Source: Halanaerobium saccharolyticum (lineage in GTDB: Bacteria; Bacillota; Halanaerobiia; Halanaerobiales; Halanaerobiaceae). From it: a stretch of DNA of 43,326 nt. Position numbers and translations under genes: made by a program. The notes beneath the pieces are model-generated. The model saw only the letters and a program-made list of their open reading frames with translations. It was not told the DNA's origin and searched no databases. This document shows positions 8,324-18,094 of the stretch, in pieces; positions within the stretch are counted from its first letter, which is position 1; every line of letters starts with the position of its first letter. The stretch spans positions 1 to 43,326 of the forward strand of contig NZ_QAXS01000027.1 in the NCBI RefSeq assembly GCF_003053565.1, written 5' to 3'.

Positions 8324-9526
8324 TTAACATTTATCTTTAACTGTCTCCGCTACATTTTTACCTAAGAGATAACATTTTTCTAAAATATCTCCACCTGGTG
8401 CAAATTGTGATTCAATCACCGGTTCTACCAGATCACAGTGAACTGTTTCTTTAAATTCTTCCAGACGATCTAGGGCACCACCACTCCAGCTGTAGGAACC
8501 AAAAATCCCAAGCACACGATCCCTTAAATTCCTGCTTTCTAAGCTTTTCAGCAGATATTCCATCGGTGGAAAAATTTCTGTGTTATAAGTACAGCTGCCC
8601 AAAACAATCCCTTTATATTTCCAGATATCATTAATTATAAATGATATATCCTTGCGTGAAACATCAAATAATTTAATCTGTTCTATTCCATTTTCAGATA
8701 AAGAACGGGCTACTGCTTCAGCCATAATTTTTGTGTTGCCGTACATTGAACCATAAACGACAACTACCCCTTCTTCTGTCTGCTGCTGGCTCCACTTATC
8801 ATACTCTTCGATAATATGAGCAGGATCCTCTCTCCAGACAAGTCCATGTGTAGAAGCAACCATTCCAATTTCCTCGATTTCATTTCTCAGTCTGGAAATA
8901 GTTTTATGCACCACCGGGCCATATTTCCCAATAATATTGGAAAAATATCTTCTAATCTCATCTTTAAAGTGCTCAACATTAACCTCATCATCAAATAAGT
9001 AGCCGTTTAAAGAACCAAAACCACCAAAAGCATCTCCTGCAAATAAGATTTTATCTTTCTGATCAAAAGTCATCATTGTCTCCGGCCAGTGAACCATTGG
9101 AGTTAAATAAAATTTAAGTGTTCTGGAACCCAAATCAAGTTCATCTCCATCTTCAATGACCATTGTACCATCAGTAATACCATAAAAGCCCTCTAAAAAA
9201 TTCATCGTTTTAGCATTACCTACAATTTTCATTTCCGGATAAGCCTCACGCATTGACTTAATAGAACCTGAATGGTCAGGCTCCATATGATTAATAATTA
9301 AATAATCAACTTTTTTATCACCAATTACATCCTTTACCTTTTCTAAATATGTATCTGTATAATTGATTTTTACTGTATCTATTAAAGCCACCTTATCATC
9401 ATTGATCACATAAGAGTTATAAGATATCCCTTCTGGCAGAGGCCATAAAGACTCAAATAAATCAGTTTCTTTATCATTTACTCCGACCCAGTGCACCTTT
9501 TCGCTAAGTTTAATTGAATTATACAT
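8324..9526 (-). CDS. fprA: Flavodiiron protein (oxygen/nitric oxide reductase)
   Basis: Flavodiiron proteins reduce O2 to water (or NO to N2O) in the cytosol of anaerobes, using electrons from rubredoxin or similar carriers. The 400-aa protein has the metallo-beta-lactamase-like half with diiron ligands His80, Glu82, Asp84 and His85 (NHMEPDHSG), His146 (PMVHWPE), Asp165 (FAGDAFGG) and His227 (STHGLVW). A flavodoxin half from about 253 carries the FMN loop YGSMYGNTK. No C-terminal rubredoxin domain is present. The ATG has a strong AGGAGG site. The gene lies 55 bases after rluD and ends at the inverted repeat 8218-8300. Its presence suggests an anaerobe that meets occasional oxygen. Confidence 0.93.
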   Translation of the reverse strand: MYNSIKLSEKVHWVGVNDKETDLFESLWPLPEGISYNSYVINDDKVALIDTVKINYTDTYLEKVKDVIGDKKVDYLIINHMEPDHSGSIKSMREAYPEMKIVGNAKTMNFLEGFYGITDGTMVIEDGDELDLGSRTLKFYLTPMVHWPETMMTFDQKDKILFAGDAFGGFGSLNGYLFDDEVNVEHFKDEIRRYFSNIIGKYGPVVHKTISRLRNEIEEIGMVASTHGLVWREDPAHIIEEYDKWSQQQTEEGVVVVYGSMYGNTKIMAEAVARSLSENGIEQIKLFDVSRKDISFIINDIWKYKGIVLGSCTYNTEIFPPMEYLLKSLESRNLRDRVLGIFGSYSWSGGALDRLEEFKETVHCDLVEPVIESQFAPGGDILEKCYLLGKNVAETVKDKC

Positions 9527-9581
9527 AATAATCGCCTCCTAATTTATTTTTCTCTTAAAATTATAATTTTCCTGCAGTAAT

Positions 9582-10493
9582 CTACTTTTCTTTTCTTAAT
9601 TGACTAAGAACTGATTTGAAATCCGATTTTAATTCAGCCTCAAACTTCATTTTTTTCCCAGTAATTGGGTGAGTAATAATTAATCTTTTAGCATGTAAAA
9701 GCTGTCTTTCCGCTCCCAGTTTATTCTGAGAACCGTATTTTTTATCCCCAACAACCGGGTGGCCTAAATAAGAAAAATGAACTCTAATCTGATGAGTTCG
9801 TCCTGTTTCAATTTTAACTTCCACCAGAGTAAAATTTTTAAATTCTTCAATGATTTTAAAGCGGCTGACAGCATTTTTGCTGTGGCGCTTACGAACTGCC
9901 ATTTTTTTGCGGTTATTTGGATCTCTGCCGATGGGGGCATCAATCTTCCCCTTTTTATAAGCAAGATTTCCTTCAATCAAGGCGTAATAATATTTTTCGA
10001 CACTTCGATTTTTAAACTGCTGGGCCAGTCCTTTATGGCTTTTATCATTTTTAGCTACTATTAAAAGACCTGAAGTATCTTTATCAAGTCTGTGGACAAT
10101 TCCCGGCCTCTTAACTCCATTGATTGCCGATAAATTATCAACATGAGCCAGCATTGCATTCACAACTGTGTCATTGTAGTGGCCTGGAGCCGGATGGACA
10201 ACTCGATCAGCATTTTTGTTAATTACAATTATATCCTGATCTTCATAAACAATATCAAGCTCCATCTCAACTGCTTTAATCTCACTCTCTTTAGCCTCAA
10301 CCTGAATTTTTAAAAAATCACCACTACTAATTTTATAACTTTTATCAATTTCACTATTATTTACTTTAATTTTAGTTTCTCTGATCAGTTTTTGAATAAA
10401 TGAGCGAGATAAATCCTCAAATTTTTCTGCCAGATATTTGTCAATTCTCTTACCCTGATCCTCTTTTTCTACTGTAATACTGTATTCGTCCAT
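9582..10493 (-). CDS. rluD: RluD/YlyB-type pseudouridine synthase
   Basis: Enzymes of this family convert specific uridines of 23S rRNA to pseudouridine. The 303-aa protein has an N-terminal S4 RNA-binding domain (about 13-70) and the RluA-family catalytic domain with HRLDKDTSG, giving catalytic Asp137. Later GRTHQIRVHF and HPVVGDKKYG are further family signatures. The ATG directly abuts the lspA stop (TAA then ATG), with the AGAGGTG site inside the end of lspA, so translation is probably coupled. The lspA-rluD pair is conserved in Bacillota. The exact target uridines cannot be read from sequence. Confidence 0.93.
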   Translation of the reverse strand: MDEYSITVEKEDQGKRIDKYLAEKFEDLSRSFIQKLIRETKIKVNNSEIDKSYKISSGDFLKIQVEAKESEIKAVEMELDIVYEDQDIIVINKNADRVVHPAPGHYNDTVVNAMLAHVDNLSAINGVKRPGIVHRLDKDTSGLLIVAKNDKSHKGLAQQFKNRSVEKYYYALIEGNLAYKKGKIDAPIGRDPNNRKKMAVRKRHSKNAVSRFKIIEEFKNFTLVEVKIETGRTHQIRVHFSYLGHPVVGDKKYGSQNKLGAERQLLHAKRLIITHPITGKKMKFEAELKSDFKSVLSQLRKEK

Positions 10494-10952
10494 TTAAACA
10501 CCTCTATCTGCGGAAAAAATTAATTGATAAATTAAGATTAAAACTCCAAAAAATATAAATATATCTGCGATATTGATAACCGGAAGCTGGTAAAAATCAA
10601 ATAAATCAAAAGCAATAAAATCAGTAACATAGTGCAGCATTATCCGGTCAATCAAATTTGCTGTACTCCCTCCCAGCAAAAAAATAAGGGCAATTCTGGC
10701 AGAAAGAGTATCTGATAATTCTTTTCTGTAAAGATAAACTATAAATATCAAAAATAATATTGTAACCAAAATAAAAAAGCTCCGCTGACCGCTTAAAATT
10801 CCGAAGGCAGCTCCCCTATTTTTAACAAAAGTTAAATATAAATAATCTTTGATAATAAATACTTTTTTAAATTGCACAAAATTACTCCGAATTAGAAATT
10901 TACTCAGCTGGTCAATCAAAATTATTAATGCAGAAAAAATAACAATATACAT
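10494..10952 (-). CDS. lspA: Lipoprotein signal peptidase (signal peptidase II)
   Basis: LspA cleaves the signal peptide from diacylglyceryl-modified prolipoproteins in the inner membrane. I chose the ATG at 10950-10952 (152 aa) because GGAG lies 8 bases before it and the protein then starts like the family, in the first membrane helix (MYIVIFSALIILIDQLSK). A longer frame to 11000 would overlap the promoter. Four membrane helices are visible. The conserved blocks are VKNRGAAFGI, NLIDRI and the PVINIADIFIF region; the aspartates of NLIDR and NIAD are the catalytic pair. It is translated into rluD. With the Lnt-like protein it puts two lipoprotein-processing family members in this window. Confidence 0.93.
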   Translation of the reverse strand: MYIVIFSALIILIDQLSKFLIRSNFVQFKKVFIIKDYLYLTFVKNRGAAFGILSGQRSFFILVTILFLIFIVYLYRKELSDTLSARIALIFLLGGSTANLIDRIMLHYVTDFIAFDLFDFYQLPVINIADIFIFFGVLILIYQLIFSADRGV

Positions 10953-10971
10953 AGGCTCAACTCCAAATATA

Positions 10972-11000
10972 ATTTTAACATATAGAAATAATTTAGACAA
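10972..11000 (-). promoter_or_regulatory. Probable promoter for lspA-rluD
   Basis: On the minus strand TTGTCT (10995-11000) and TAAAAT (10972-10977) are 17 bases apart. The -10 box lies 20 bases before the chosen lspA start. Confidence 0.5.
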
Positions 11001-11114
11001 TTAATAATTACTCTTTTATATTTTTAAATTATATGCTAAGATAAGAGATGGATGGTAACTTTATGTCCTCTCACATCCAAAAAATATATAAATATAAATA
11101 AAGGATGAAAGATT

Positions 11115-12506
11115 ATGAAACTAGAATTAACTAAAAACAGCAGTAGACGAGCGAAAACGATTTTTATGCTTGCTTTACCGGCCATGCTTGAGATGTCTTT
11201 AAATACTCTTGTTGGAATGGCTGATACTATTATGATCAGCCGCTTTGTAGGTAAAGAGGCTCTAGCAGCAGTTGGCTTTGCCAACCAGATTATTTTTACT
11301 TTAATTTTTGTTTTCTCTGCTTTTAATGCAGGTGCAACAGCAATGGTTTCCCGCAGTTATGGAGAAGGCAATAAAAAAAGAATGAATAAGATTATGAATG
11401 AAAACCTGACTCTGAATCTTATTTTGGGAATCATTGTAACTTTATTTACTTTCTTTTTTGCGGATTTAATACTGAATGTTTATGATATCACAGCAGTAGT
11501 TAAAGCATTTGGAACAACTTATTTAAAATATATTGCAGTCGGGCAGGTATTTATGTTCATTTCTTTTGCTTCAGCTGCTTCCTTACGCGGTGCTGGAGAT
11601 ACCAAAACTCCTATGTATATTACAGGAATTGCCAACATCTTAAATATTATCGGAAATTATGTTCTAATTACAGGATTCTGGATCTTTCCTGAACTGGGTA
11701 TTGCAGGTGCAGCTATTTCTACAGCTTTTGCCCGCTTCATTGCAGCAGCTCTCTATTTAGGCTTATTTGCCAGCAACCGAGGTATTTTGAAACTCCATCC
11801 CAGCTGGATGAGAATCAGCAGTAAGATCTTTAAACCGCTTATTAATTTAAGTTATGCTGCCGGGATTGAGCAGCTATTTATGCAGGTAGCATTTTTTGTT
11901 AACGGTATTTTTATTTCAAAACTGGATACTACAGCAGAGGCTTCATTTAGAATACTCTTAAATATTGAGTCTCTATCATTTATGCCGGCCATCGGAATTG
12001 CCATAGCTGCCACAACAATAGTTGGAAAACATCTGGGAGAAGATAAGGCAGAAGAATCCCTGAAAAGTGGTTTAACAGCTGCAGTTATGGGAGCATTACT
12101 GGGAAGTGGCCTTGCTTTAATATATCTTATCTTTCCTGTCTTTGCCCTCAAAATTTTTACAACAGATGCCCAGGTTATTAATTATTCGGCCCCGGTTTTA
12201 AGAATTGTTGCCTTAAACCAGGCATTTCTGGCTTTTGTAATTATTATGGTAGGAGCATTAAGAGGAGCAGGTGATACAAAAGGAGCTATGTATATCACAA
12301 TAATCAGGCTCTGGCTGATCTTTATTCCACTTTCCTATTACTTAATTGTTGTTTCAGATTATGGAGTTGCAGGAGTCTGGATTGCCGAAATAATTTCATT
12401 CTTAATTATAGCCTTAATTGTACTGAGAAGATTCCTTAAGATGGAATGGGCAGAAATTGAGTTTTTTGAAGAAAATGAATTAAGTGATACAGCAGAAGAA
12501 TATTAA
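11115..12506 (+). CDS. MATE-family multidrug/sodium antiporter
   Basis: MATE exporters of the NorM/DinF type expel drugs or metabolites in exchange for Na+ or H+. The 463-aa protein has about twelve hydrophobic segments in two halves. The halves are related: LRGAGDTKTPMY in the first and LRGAGDTKGAMY in the second mark the family's internal duplication. The ATG follows an AAAGGATG site. It is a single-gene plus-strand unit between lspA and ileS and converges on ileS at a shared terminator. No regulator lies next to it, so the substrate cannot be guessed. Confidence 0.9.
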   Translation: MKLELTKNSSRRAKTIFMLALPAMLEMSLNTLVGMADTIMISRFVGKEALAAVGFANQIIFTLIFVFSAFNAGATAMVSRSYGEGNKKRMNKIMNENLTLNLILGIIVTLFTFFFADLILNVYDITAVVKAFGTTYLKYIAVGQVFMFISFASAASLRGAGDTKTPMYITGIANILNIIGNYVLITGFWIFPELGIAGAAISTAFARFIAAALYLGLFASNRGILKLHPSWMRISSKIFKPLINLSYAAGIEQLFMQVAFFVNGIFISKLDTTAEASFRILLNIESLSFMPAIGIAIAATTIVGKHLGEDKAEESLKSGLTAAVMGALLGSGLALIYLIFPVFALKIFTTDAQVINYSAPVLRIVALNQAFLAFVIIMVGALRGAGDTKGAMYITIIRLWLIFIPLSYYLIVVSDYGVAGVWIAEIISFLIIALIVLRRFLKMEWAEIEFFEENELSDTAEEY

Positions 12507-12543
12507 GCAAAAAAAGCAGCCTCTTTAAAGGCTGCTTTTTTGC
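12507..12543. terminator. Bidirectional terminator between the MATE gene and ileS
   Basis: The stem AGCAGCCT / AGGCTGCT (12515-12522 with 12529-12536) is flanked by A7 on the left and T6 on the right. Both strands therefore have a hairpin followed by a T-run. It starts right after the MATE stop and lies 14 bases from the ileS stop. Confidence 0.9.
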
Positions 12544-12557
12544 TAATAATATATTTT

Positions 12558-15350
12558 TTATTCAGATTCTATAACATCAGCACAGCGCTGACAGATGTCC
12601 TGATGTTCTTCAATTTCGCCAACTGTCTCATCATACTTCCAGCAGCGGTCACACTTTTCTCCTCTTGCTTCACTTACTTTTACTAGAACTGAACTCTCTT
12701 CACCCTGATGTGCATTTTCTGCAGTCAGCTGCTCGTTTAGTTCAGCCTGAGAAACTATAAATAAATCAGCAAGCTGATCTATTTCAGCCTCTAATAACTG
12801 CTGCTGTTCCTCATTTACTCCTTTTAATTCAACCATTGCTTCTAAAGAATTCCCTATTTTCTTTTCAGATCTGGCAATTTCAAGAGCTTTAGAAACATCT
12901 TTTCTTAAAGCCAGCAGTTTATCCCATTTATCAATTAATTCCTGGTCATAATAACTTTCCTTTACTTCCGGCCAGTCAGTTAAAAATACACTTTCCTCAG
13001 ATCTCATCTTTTCTGGTAAGAACTGCCAGACTTCTTCTGAGGTATGAGGAAGTACCGGTGCTAAAATAACAACCAGACCCATCATTATATCATAAAGGGT
13101 GCTCTGAGCAGAGCGTCTGCTTAAGGAATCAGTGCCATCTGTGTAAAGACGATCTTTAGTAATATCCATATAAAGAGAACTCATCTCAACAGTACAGAAA
13201 TTATGAACATCGTGATAAACACGGTGATATTCGTATTTTTCAAAAGCAGATGTCACTTTTTCGATTAAATCCTGCAGGCGGATCATAATCCAGCGGTCTA
13301 ATTCTCTGCGATCTTCATATTCTACATAATTCTGATCACTATCAAAATCACTGATATTACCCAGAATAAAGCGGTAGGTATTTCTAATTCTTCTGTAAGC
13401 TTCAGAATTCTGCTTTAAGATATTATCTGATACTTTAATATCATTTTTAAAGTCAGAAGAAGCAACCCACAGTCTTAAAATATCAGCACCATACTGATCT
13501 ATAACTTTATGAGGGGAAACTACATTTCCCTGAGATTTAGACATCTTATTTCCTTTTTTATCTACTGTAAAACCATTGGTAATCACTTCATTATATGGAG
13601 CTCTACCTTCGGTTGCCACAGCAGTAAGTAAGGAAGAGTTAAACCAGCCGCGATACTGATCTGTACCCTCAAGATATACCTGAGCCGGCCAGGATAAATT
13701 ATCTCTTGTTTCTAAAACAGCTTTATGACTGGAACCTGAATCAAACCAGACATCCATGATATCTTCTTCTTTGGAAAAGTTCTGGCTGTCACAGTGAGGA
13801 CAGCTGTATCCTTCTGGTAATAATTCTTTAGCCTCACGCTCATACCAGGCTGCAGAACCTTCTTCTGCAAAAATTGCTTTAACAGAATCTAAAGTGTCAT
13901 CATTAATTACAGATTCTCCACAGTCATCACAGTAGAAAATGGGAATAGGCACACCCCATTTTTTCTGACGGGAAATACACCAGTCAGAGCGTTCAGAAAT
14001 CATATTACTCATTCTTTCTTCACCCCAGGCCGGATACCAATCTACATCGGCAATAGCCTGCAGAGCTTCCTCTTTAATTGCATCAATAGATGCAAACCAC
14101 TGATCAGTTGCTCTAAAGATTAGATTACCCTTACAGCGCCAGCAGTGAGGATACTGGTGATCTATAAAATCAAGATTCATCAGTAAATTCTTTTCTTTTA
14201 ATTTATCAGTTACCATAATATTTGCTTCATCATAATGCTTGCCGGCAAAATCACCAGCTTCTTCTGTAAAGTAACCTTTGTTATCCATTGGTGCATAAAC
14301 ATCAAGGTCATATTCCTGGCCCACTACAAAGTCATCATGACCGTGACCGGGTGCGGTATGCACACAGCCTGAACCCTGTTCTAAAGTAACATGGTCTCCC
14401 AGAATCAACAGTGATTCACGATCAACTATTGGATGTTGAGCTCTTTTATTTTCCAGCTCTTTACCGCTGAATTCCTCACTAATAATTTGATATTCATCAA
14501 TTCCAGATTGAGACATTACTGAATCTACAAGCTCTTTAGCCATTACCAGCTTTTCTCCCTCAGCTTCCACAACAACATACGGATAATCTGGATGGAAGGC
14601 AATAGCCATATTAGATGGAATAGTCCAGGGAGTAGTAGTCCAGATAACTATATAGCTGTCTTCACTACTCAGCTTAACACCACCAACTTTTACTTCATCA
14701 ATCATTGGAAATTTAACAAAAATAGAAGGTGCTCTATCTTCACCATATTCAACCTCAGCTTCAGCCAGAGCTGTCTCACAGTGTGGACACCAGTGAACTG
14801 GTTTTTTACCGCGGTAGAAAAGATCTTTTTTTGCCATTTCACCAAAGACTTCTATCTGTTTTACCTCATAGTCTTTATTCAGGGTTAGATATGGATTATC
14901 CCATTCCCCCCAGACACCAAGACGCTTAAACTGTTCCCGCTGGCGGTCAACATATTTTAGTGCATAATTGGTGCATTTTTCTCTTAACTCTGAAATAGAA
15001 AGTTCTGCCCGCTCGTCATCACTCATCTCACTTGTAACCTGATGCTCAATCGGCAGACCATGGGTATCCCAACCGGGTACATAGGGAGAATAATAACCTC
15101 TTAAAGTTGCAAATCTGGTTACAAAATCCTTTAAAATTTTATTTAAGGCATGACCAATATGGATATCTCCATTTGCATATGGAGGGCCATCATGCAGAAT
15201 AAAAGATTCGTTACCCTCTCTGTTTTCTACTGCTTTCTCGTAAACTTTATTTTCACGCCACAATTCCTGAAAATCAACTTCTCTTTCACTCAGATTAGCC
15301 CGCATTGGGAAATCTGTATTTGGTAAATTAATAGTTTCTTTATAACCCAT
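12558..15350 (-). CDS. ileS: Isoleucyl-tRNA synthetase
   Basis: IleRS charges tRNA-Ile and edits misactivated valine. The 930-aa class I enzyme shows [12 protein letters not shown] at 56-67 (the HIGH signature at 64-67), the editing domain with [10 protein letters not shown] and HTAPGHG, and KMSKSQGN near 595. A C-terminal zinc site of bacterial type uses Cys900, Cys903, Cys920 and Cys923. Length and domain order are normal. The ATG has an AGGAGGT site about 11 bases upstream. A T-box leader and its own promoter precede it, so expression should rise when tRNA-Ile is uncharged. The gene follows divIVA, as in many Bacillota. Confidence 0.97.
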   Translation of the reverse strand: MGYKETINLPNTDFPMRANLSEREVDFQELWRENKVYEKAVENREGNESFILHDGPPYANGDIHIGHALNKILKDFVTRFATLRGYYSPYVPGWDTHGLPIEHQVTSEMSDDERAELSISELREKCTNYALKYVDRQREQFKRLGVWGEWDNPYLTLNKDYEVKQIEVFGEMAKKDLFYRGKKPVHWCPHCETALAEAEVEYGEDRAPSIFVKFPMIDEVKVGGVKLSSEDSYIVIWTTTPWTIPSNMAIAFHPDYPYVVVEAEGEKLVMAKELVDSVMSQSGIDEYQIISEEFSGKELENKRAQHPIVDRESLLILGDHVTLEQGSGCVHTAPGHGHDDFVVGQEYDLDVYAPMDNKGYFTEEAGDFAGKHYDEANIMVTDKLKEKNLLMNLDFIDHQYPHCWRCKGNLIFRATDQWFASIDAIKEEALQAIADVDWYPAWGEERMSNMISERSDWCISRQKKWGVPIPIFYCDDCGESVINDDTLDSVKAIFAEEGSAAWYEREAKELLPEGYSCPHCDSQNFSKEEDIMDVWFDSGSSHKAVLETRDNLSWPAQVYLEGTDQYRGWFNSSLLTAVATEGRAPYNEVITNGFTVDKKGNKMSKSQGNVVSPHKVIDQYGADILRLWVASSDFKNDIKVSDNILKQNSEAYRRIRNTYRFILGNISDFDSDQNYVEYEDRRELDRWIMIRLQDLIEKVTSAFEKYEYHRVYHDVHNFCTVEMSSLYMDITKDRLYTDGTDSLSRRSAQSTLYDIMMGLVVILAPVLPHTSEEVWQFLPEKMRSEESVFLTDWPEVKESYYDQELIDKWDKLLALRKDVSKALEIARSEKKIGNSLEAMVELKGVNEEQQQLLEAEIDQLADLFIVSQAELNEQLTAENAHQGEESSVLVKVSEARGEKCDRCWKYDETVGEIEEHQDICQRCADVIESE

Positions 15351-15389
15351 CTACTTATATAACCTCCTGTAAAAATATATTAAAAATAA

Positions 15390-15640
15390 AAAAAGCCTCC
15401 TGTCCTGTAAGGGACGAGAGACCGCGGTACCACCCTAATTAAAATTAGTAAGCCACTTAATTAAAACAGCTTTAAATAACTAATTTTATCTCAGCAATCC
15501 TTAACGCAGAAATACGGGTATACTACTCCATTCATATACCGATTCCAGGGTGATTTTCTCAATTTTTTTGTTTCCCGGCTTCCACCATTTCCGGTTCGCT
15601 GTAAACTATTAAAAATTGATACTGTCCCTTTCACAATCAT
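15390..15640 (-). promoter_or_regulatory. T-box riboswitch leader of ileS
   Basis: On the minus strand the T-box core GGTGGTACCGCGG (15422-15434) is followed by a hairpin (GTCC / GGAC with flanking pairs) and a T7 run at 15390-15396. This is the terminator that competes with the antiterminator. Upstream, the stem I elements include GGTGGAAGCC-like sequence at about 15578-15587. Two ATC triplets (minus strand, at 15541-15543 and 15552-15554) are candidates for the isoleucine specifier. Uncharged tRNA-Ile is expected to pair with the specifier and the T-box bulge and allow readthrough into ileS. Confidence 0.92.
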
Positions 15641-15664
15641 TTTATTCATATGACATTTTTCTCA

Positions 15665-15693
15665 ATTATAAACTATCAATTATAATAAGTCAA
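15665..15693 (-). promoter_or_regulatory. Sigma-A-type promoter for the T-box/ileS transcript
   Basis: On the minus strand TTGACT (15688-15693) and a perfect TATAAT (15665-15670) are separated by 17 bases. It lies just upstream of the T-box leader and downstream of divIVA. It is the best promoter in the window. Confidence 0.85.
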
Positions 15694-15744
15694 GTTCAAA
15701 TTGGGTGCTTCTTAAGTTAAAATTAAACTCAATTTAGTAAAAAT

Positions 15745-16275
15745 CTAACGATTTTCTTCAAAATCAGTATTATTTTCTTCCAGTCCTTCTACTTCAAAAT
15801 CAGAATCATCAAAATCTCCTCTTAAAGATTCTTCAGCTTCCTCATTCAGCATCTCCAGATGACTTTCAAGTAGGGTTTGGAAGCGAATTTTAAAGAAATT
15901 CCGCTGTTCTCTGAGCTGTTCAAGCTTTCTTTTTTCAGAAGCTACCTGATCACGCGCATTTTCTTTAATCTTTTCTGCCTTCATTCGCGCTTCTTTAATA
16001 ATCATTCGAGCTTCATTATCAGCCTGCTCAACTCTTTCAGAAATTGTTCCCTGCATTGAATCAAGTGTATTCTGAAGTTTATCTTCCATATCTTCATAAT
16101 TCTCTATTTTTTCTCTGAGATCCCTATTTTCTTCCTGAAGATTATTCAGATCTTTAAGCAGCCTTTCATAGGCAACCCCCACGTCATCCAAAAATTCATC
16201 GACTTGAGTAGTGTTGTAACCAAAAGTCGACTTTTTAAATTCTTTATTATATATATCGAGTGGATTTAATTTCAA
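15745..16275 (-). CDS. divIVA: DivIVA-family polar/septal protein
   Basis: DivIVA proteins bind curved membranes at poles and septa and recruit division or wall-growth partners. The 176-aa product begins with the membrane-binding domain (LNPLDIYNKEFKKSTFGYN, then VDEFLDDV). A long coiled coil (about 30-145) and a short acidic tail follow. The start is TTG (16273-16275), with GGAGGG five to six bases upstream; no better in-frame start is present. It is the last gene of the ylm part of the division cluster, just before the ileS promoter, which is the usual place in Bacillota. Confidence 0.93.
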   Translation of the reverse strand: MKLNPLDIYNKEFKKSTFGYNTTQVDEFLDDVGVAYERLLKDLNNLQEENRDLREKIENYEDMEDKLQNTLDSMQGTISERVEQADNEARMIIKEARMKAEKIKENARDQVASEKRKLEQLREQRNFFKIRFQTLLESHLEMLNEEAEESLRGDFDDSDFEVEGLEENNTDFEENR

Positions 16276-16295
16276 AATATCCCTCCTTATTTAAA

Positions 16296-17084
16296 TCAAG
16301 TTAATCTTTTTAAAGTTAATTTAATTCTTCCTTTATTTGAAATACCTCTATTTTCCTCAACTTTTACTCTACCCCTGCCCCGAACAGAAATTAAATCTCC
16401 AATCTCAACTTCTGCTGCCGGATCTGTTTCTAATTTCCAGTTCAATTTAACTTTTTGGCTTTCTATATCCCTTGACATTTTACTGCGAGAATCTCCAAAA
16501 CCAGAACTGGCTACTGAATCCAGCCGCATCGAAGCAACCGTAGTTAAAATTTCCTTTTCATGCTGTACAGGTTGAACAATTTCTGATTCATCAATTTCTT
16601 TAACTTCTACAGGTACCTGGTGCACCTTATCAAGCTTCAGCTCAATAATATCTTCAATTTCAGCTGCAGTGATAATCTGGGCAAAATCTGAATGAACTAG
16701 AATATCACCGATCATTTTTCGTTTGAGACCTAAACCCATTAAAGCTCCCAGAAAATCTCTGTGAGTCAATTTTTGAAAAGCAAAATTACCATCAAGCTGA
16801 TAGATTTTTATCTGCTTTTCTACTAAATCTGGAAAAAGATACTCGGGAAAAATAACCAGCCTTTTTCTTTCAGCTCCAGGATAGCCTCCCTCTTTTTTAA
16901 AATTAATTTCAGCAATTTGTTCAATCAAAGGTACTGCAATTTCAATCTGATAGGGATTGAGAAAATCTGTTGCCTGAGTTTTATGATATTTTAAAACCTG
17001 TTCACACTTATCTAAAATATGTGATCCCAGCATTCTATCTTCTTCTCTATATAAATGATTTAATAACTTTTCTTCGTCAAACAT
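16296..17084 (-). CDS. ylmH: YlmH-type S4-domain RNA-binding protein
   Basis: YlmH proteins bind RNA through a C-terminal S4 domain. In Bacillus YlmH has been linked to ribosome-associated quality control, where it acts on the stalled 50S particle alongside RqcH. The 262-aa product has the YlmH N-terminal and central regions (ADFLNPYQ-like sequence here as ATDFLNPYQIEIA, and FLGALMGLGLKR). The S4 segment is at about 180-245, with SRSKMSRDI, KVKLNWK, GDLISVRGRGR. The ATG follows a GGTGGGG site. It lies between yggT and divIVA, the standard order. Because rqcH is also in this window, the two may act in the same process. Confidence 0.9.
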   Translation of the reverse strand: MFDEEKLLNHLYREEDRMLGSHILDKCEQVLKYHKTQATDFLNPYQIEIAVPLIEQIAEINFKKEGGYPGAERKRLVIFPEYLFPDLVEKQIKIYQLDGNFAFQKLTHRDFLGALMGLGLKRKMIGDILVHSDFAQIITAAEIEDIIELKLDKVHQVPVEVKEIDESEIVQPVQHEKEILTTVASMRLDSVASSGFGDSRSKMSRDIESQKVKLNWKLETDPAAEVEIGDLISVRGRGRVKVEENRGISNKGRIKLTLKRLT

Positions 17085-17095
17085 AAGCCCCCACC

Positions 17096-17368
17096 TTAAA
17101 TTACAATATTAATTAAAAAGTTTCTAATTATTGAAAGCGCAAACAGAGCAATTAACGGCGAAATATCGATACCTAAAATTCCACCTCTGGGCAGAAGTTC
17201 TCTAATTGGTCCCAAAATTGGTTCAGTCACATCATAAATAAACTTAATTATTTTTCTCCAGCGCATATCACTGGGATTTGGCCTGACCCAGGAAATAATA
17301 ACCCGGCCTATGATCAATAAATTTAAAATTTCAAAAATAGCACTAATTGTTCTTGCTAAAATAAACAT
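17096..17368 (-). CDS. yggT: YggT/YlmG-family membrane protein
   Basis: This 90-aa protein has two hydrophobic segments (about 1-24 and 63-90) around a short loop with SWVRPNPSD and EPILGPIRELLPRGG, the family signature. YggT proteins are linked to division and membrane organisation by position, but their biochemical role is unknown. The ATG has a GGAGGA site. In Bacillus sepF lies between yggS and this gene; here only 17 bases separate yggS and yggT, so sepF is absent from this position. Confidence 0.9.
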   Translation of the reverse strand: MFILARTISAIFEILNLLIIGRVIISWVRPNPSDMRWRKIIKFIYDVTEPILGPIRELLPRGGILGIDISPLIALFALSIIRNFLINIVI

Positions 17369-17385
17369 TATTCTTCCTCCAGATT

Positions 17386-18090
17386 CTAATATTCTCTTTC
17401 TCCAAAAATTGCTGTTCCGACACGAACAATAGTTGCTCCCTCTTCCACAGCAATCTGATAATCATTAGTCATCCCCATTGATAGTTCACTTAAAGGAATT
17501 ACTTCTTTTGAAAGTTGATCAAATAATTTCTTCATTCCCTTAAAATATGAACGCAGTTCTTCTGAATCATCTAAATAAGGCAGAACAGTCATTAATCCTT
17601 CAACCTTAAGATAATCAAAATTATTTATTTCCTGCAAAAATTCCTTAGCTTTATCAGGGGTTATTCCAAATTTGTTTTCATCACCTGCAATATTAATTTC
17701 AATTAAAACAGGAATTTTTCTTCCATTTTTTTTAGCCCTTTTGTTAACTTCTTTGGCGAGCCGGAAACTATCAATAGATTCAATCATCCGGCAATTTTCC
17801 ATTCTCATTAGATATTTTACTTTATTTCTCTGTAAATGTCCAATGAAATGCCAGTCCAGCTCAATATTTTCTGCTAATAACTTCTCATTTTTTTCTTCAA
17901 GCTCCTGAACCCGATTCTCACCAAAAAATTTTACACCGGCTTCAGCTAAAATTTTAATAGCATCAATATCCTGATTTTTACTTACAGCAAGCAGCTTTAT
18001 TTCTCTAAAATCTCTCCCAGCTTTAGCTGCTGCTTTTTTTATATTTTTTTTGACCTGGTTTAAATTATTAGTTAATTTTTCTTTCTGCAT
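17386..18090 (-). CDS. yggS: YggS/PLPBP pyridoxal phosphate homeostasis protein
   Basis: This family binds PLP on a lysine and keeps vitamin B6 and amino acid pools in balance; it has no known catalytic reaction. The 234-aa product shows the family's LLAVSKNQ with PLP lysine at about 38, GENRVQE, WHFIGHLQRNK and the C-terminal LSMGMTNDYQIAVEEG. I chose the ATG at 18088-18090, with GGGAGG nine bases before it. A longer frame to 18150 would overlap the end of the HlyD-like gene by more than 50 bases and has no better site. It lies 4 bases after the HlyD-like gene in the ylm cluster. Confidence 0.93.
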   Translation of the reverse strand: MQKEKLTNNLNQVKKNIKKAAAKAGRDFREIKLLAVSKNQDIDAIKILAEAGVKFFGENRVQELEEKNEKLLAENIELDWHFIGHLQRNKVKYLMRMENCRMIESIDSFRLAKEVNKRAKKNGRKIPVLIEINIAGDENKFGITPDKAKEFLQEINNFDYLKVEGLMTVLPYLDDSEELRSYFKGMKKLFDQLSKEVIPLSELSMGMTNDYQIAVEEGATIVRVGTAIFGEREY

Positions 18091-18094
18091 TAAT

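Noticed and set aside
8088-8327. Plus-strand frame of 79 codons
   Set aside because: It is very AT-rich, has no ribosome binding site or family resemblance, and covers the inverted repeat 8218-8300.
15422-15434. tRNA-like or palindromic regulatory site at the GC-rich motif
   Set aside because: The motif is the T-box core, in the right place and order before ileS.
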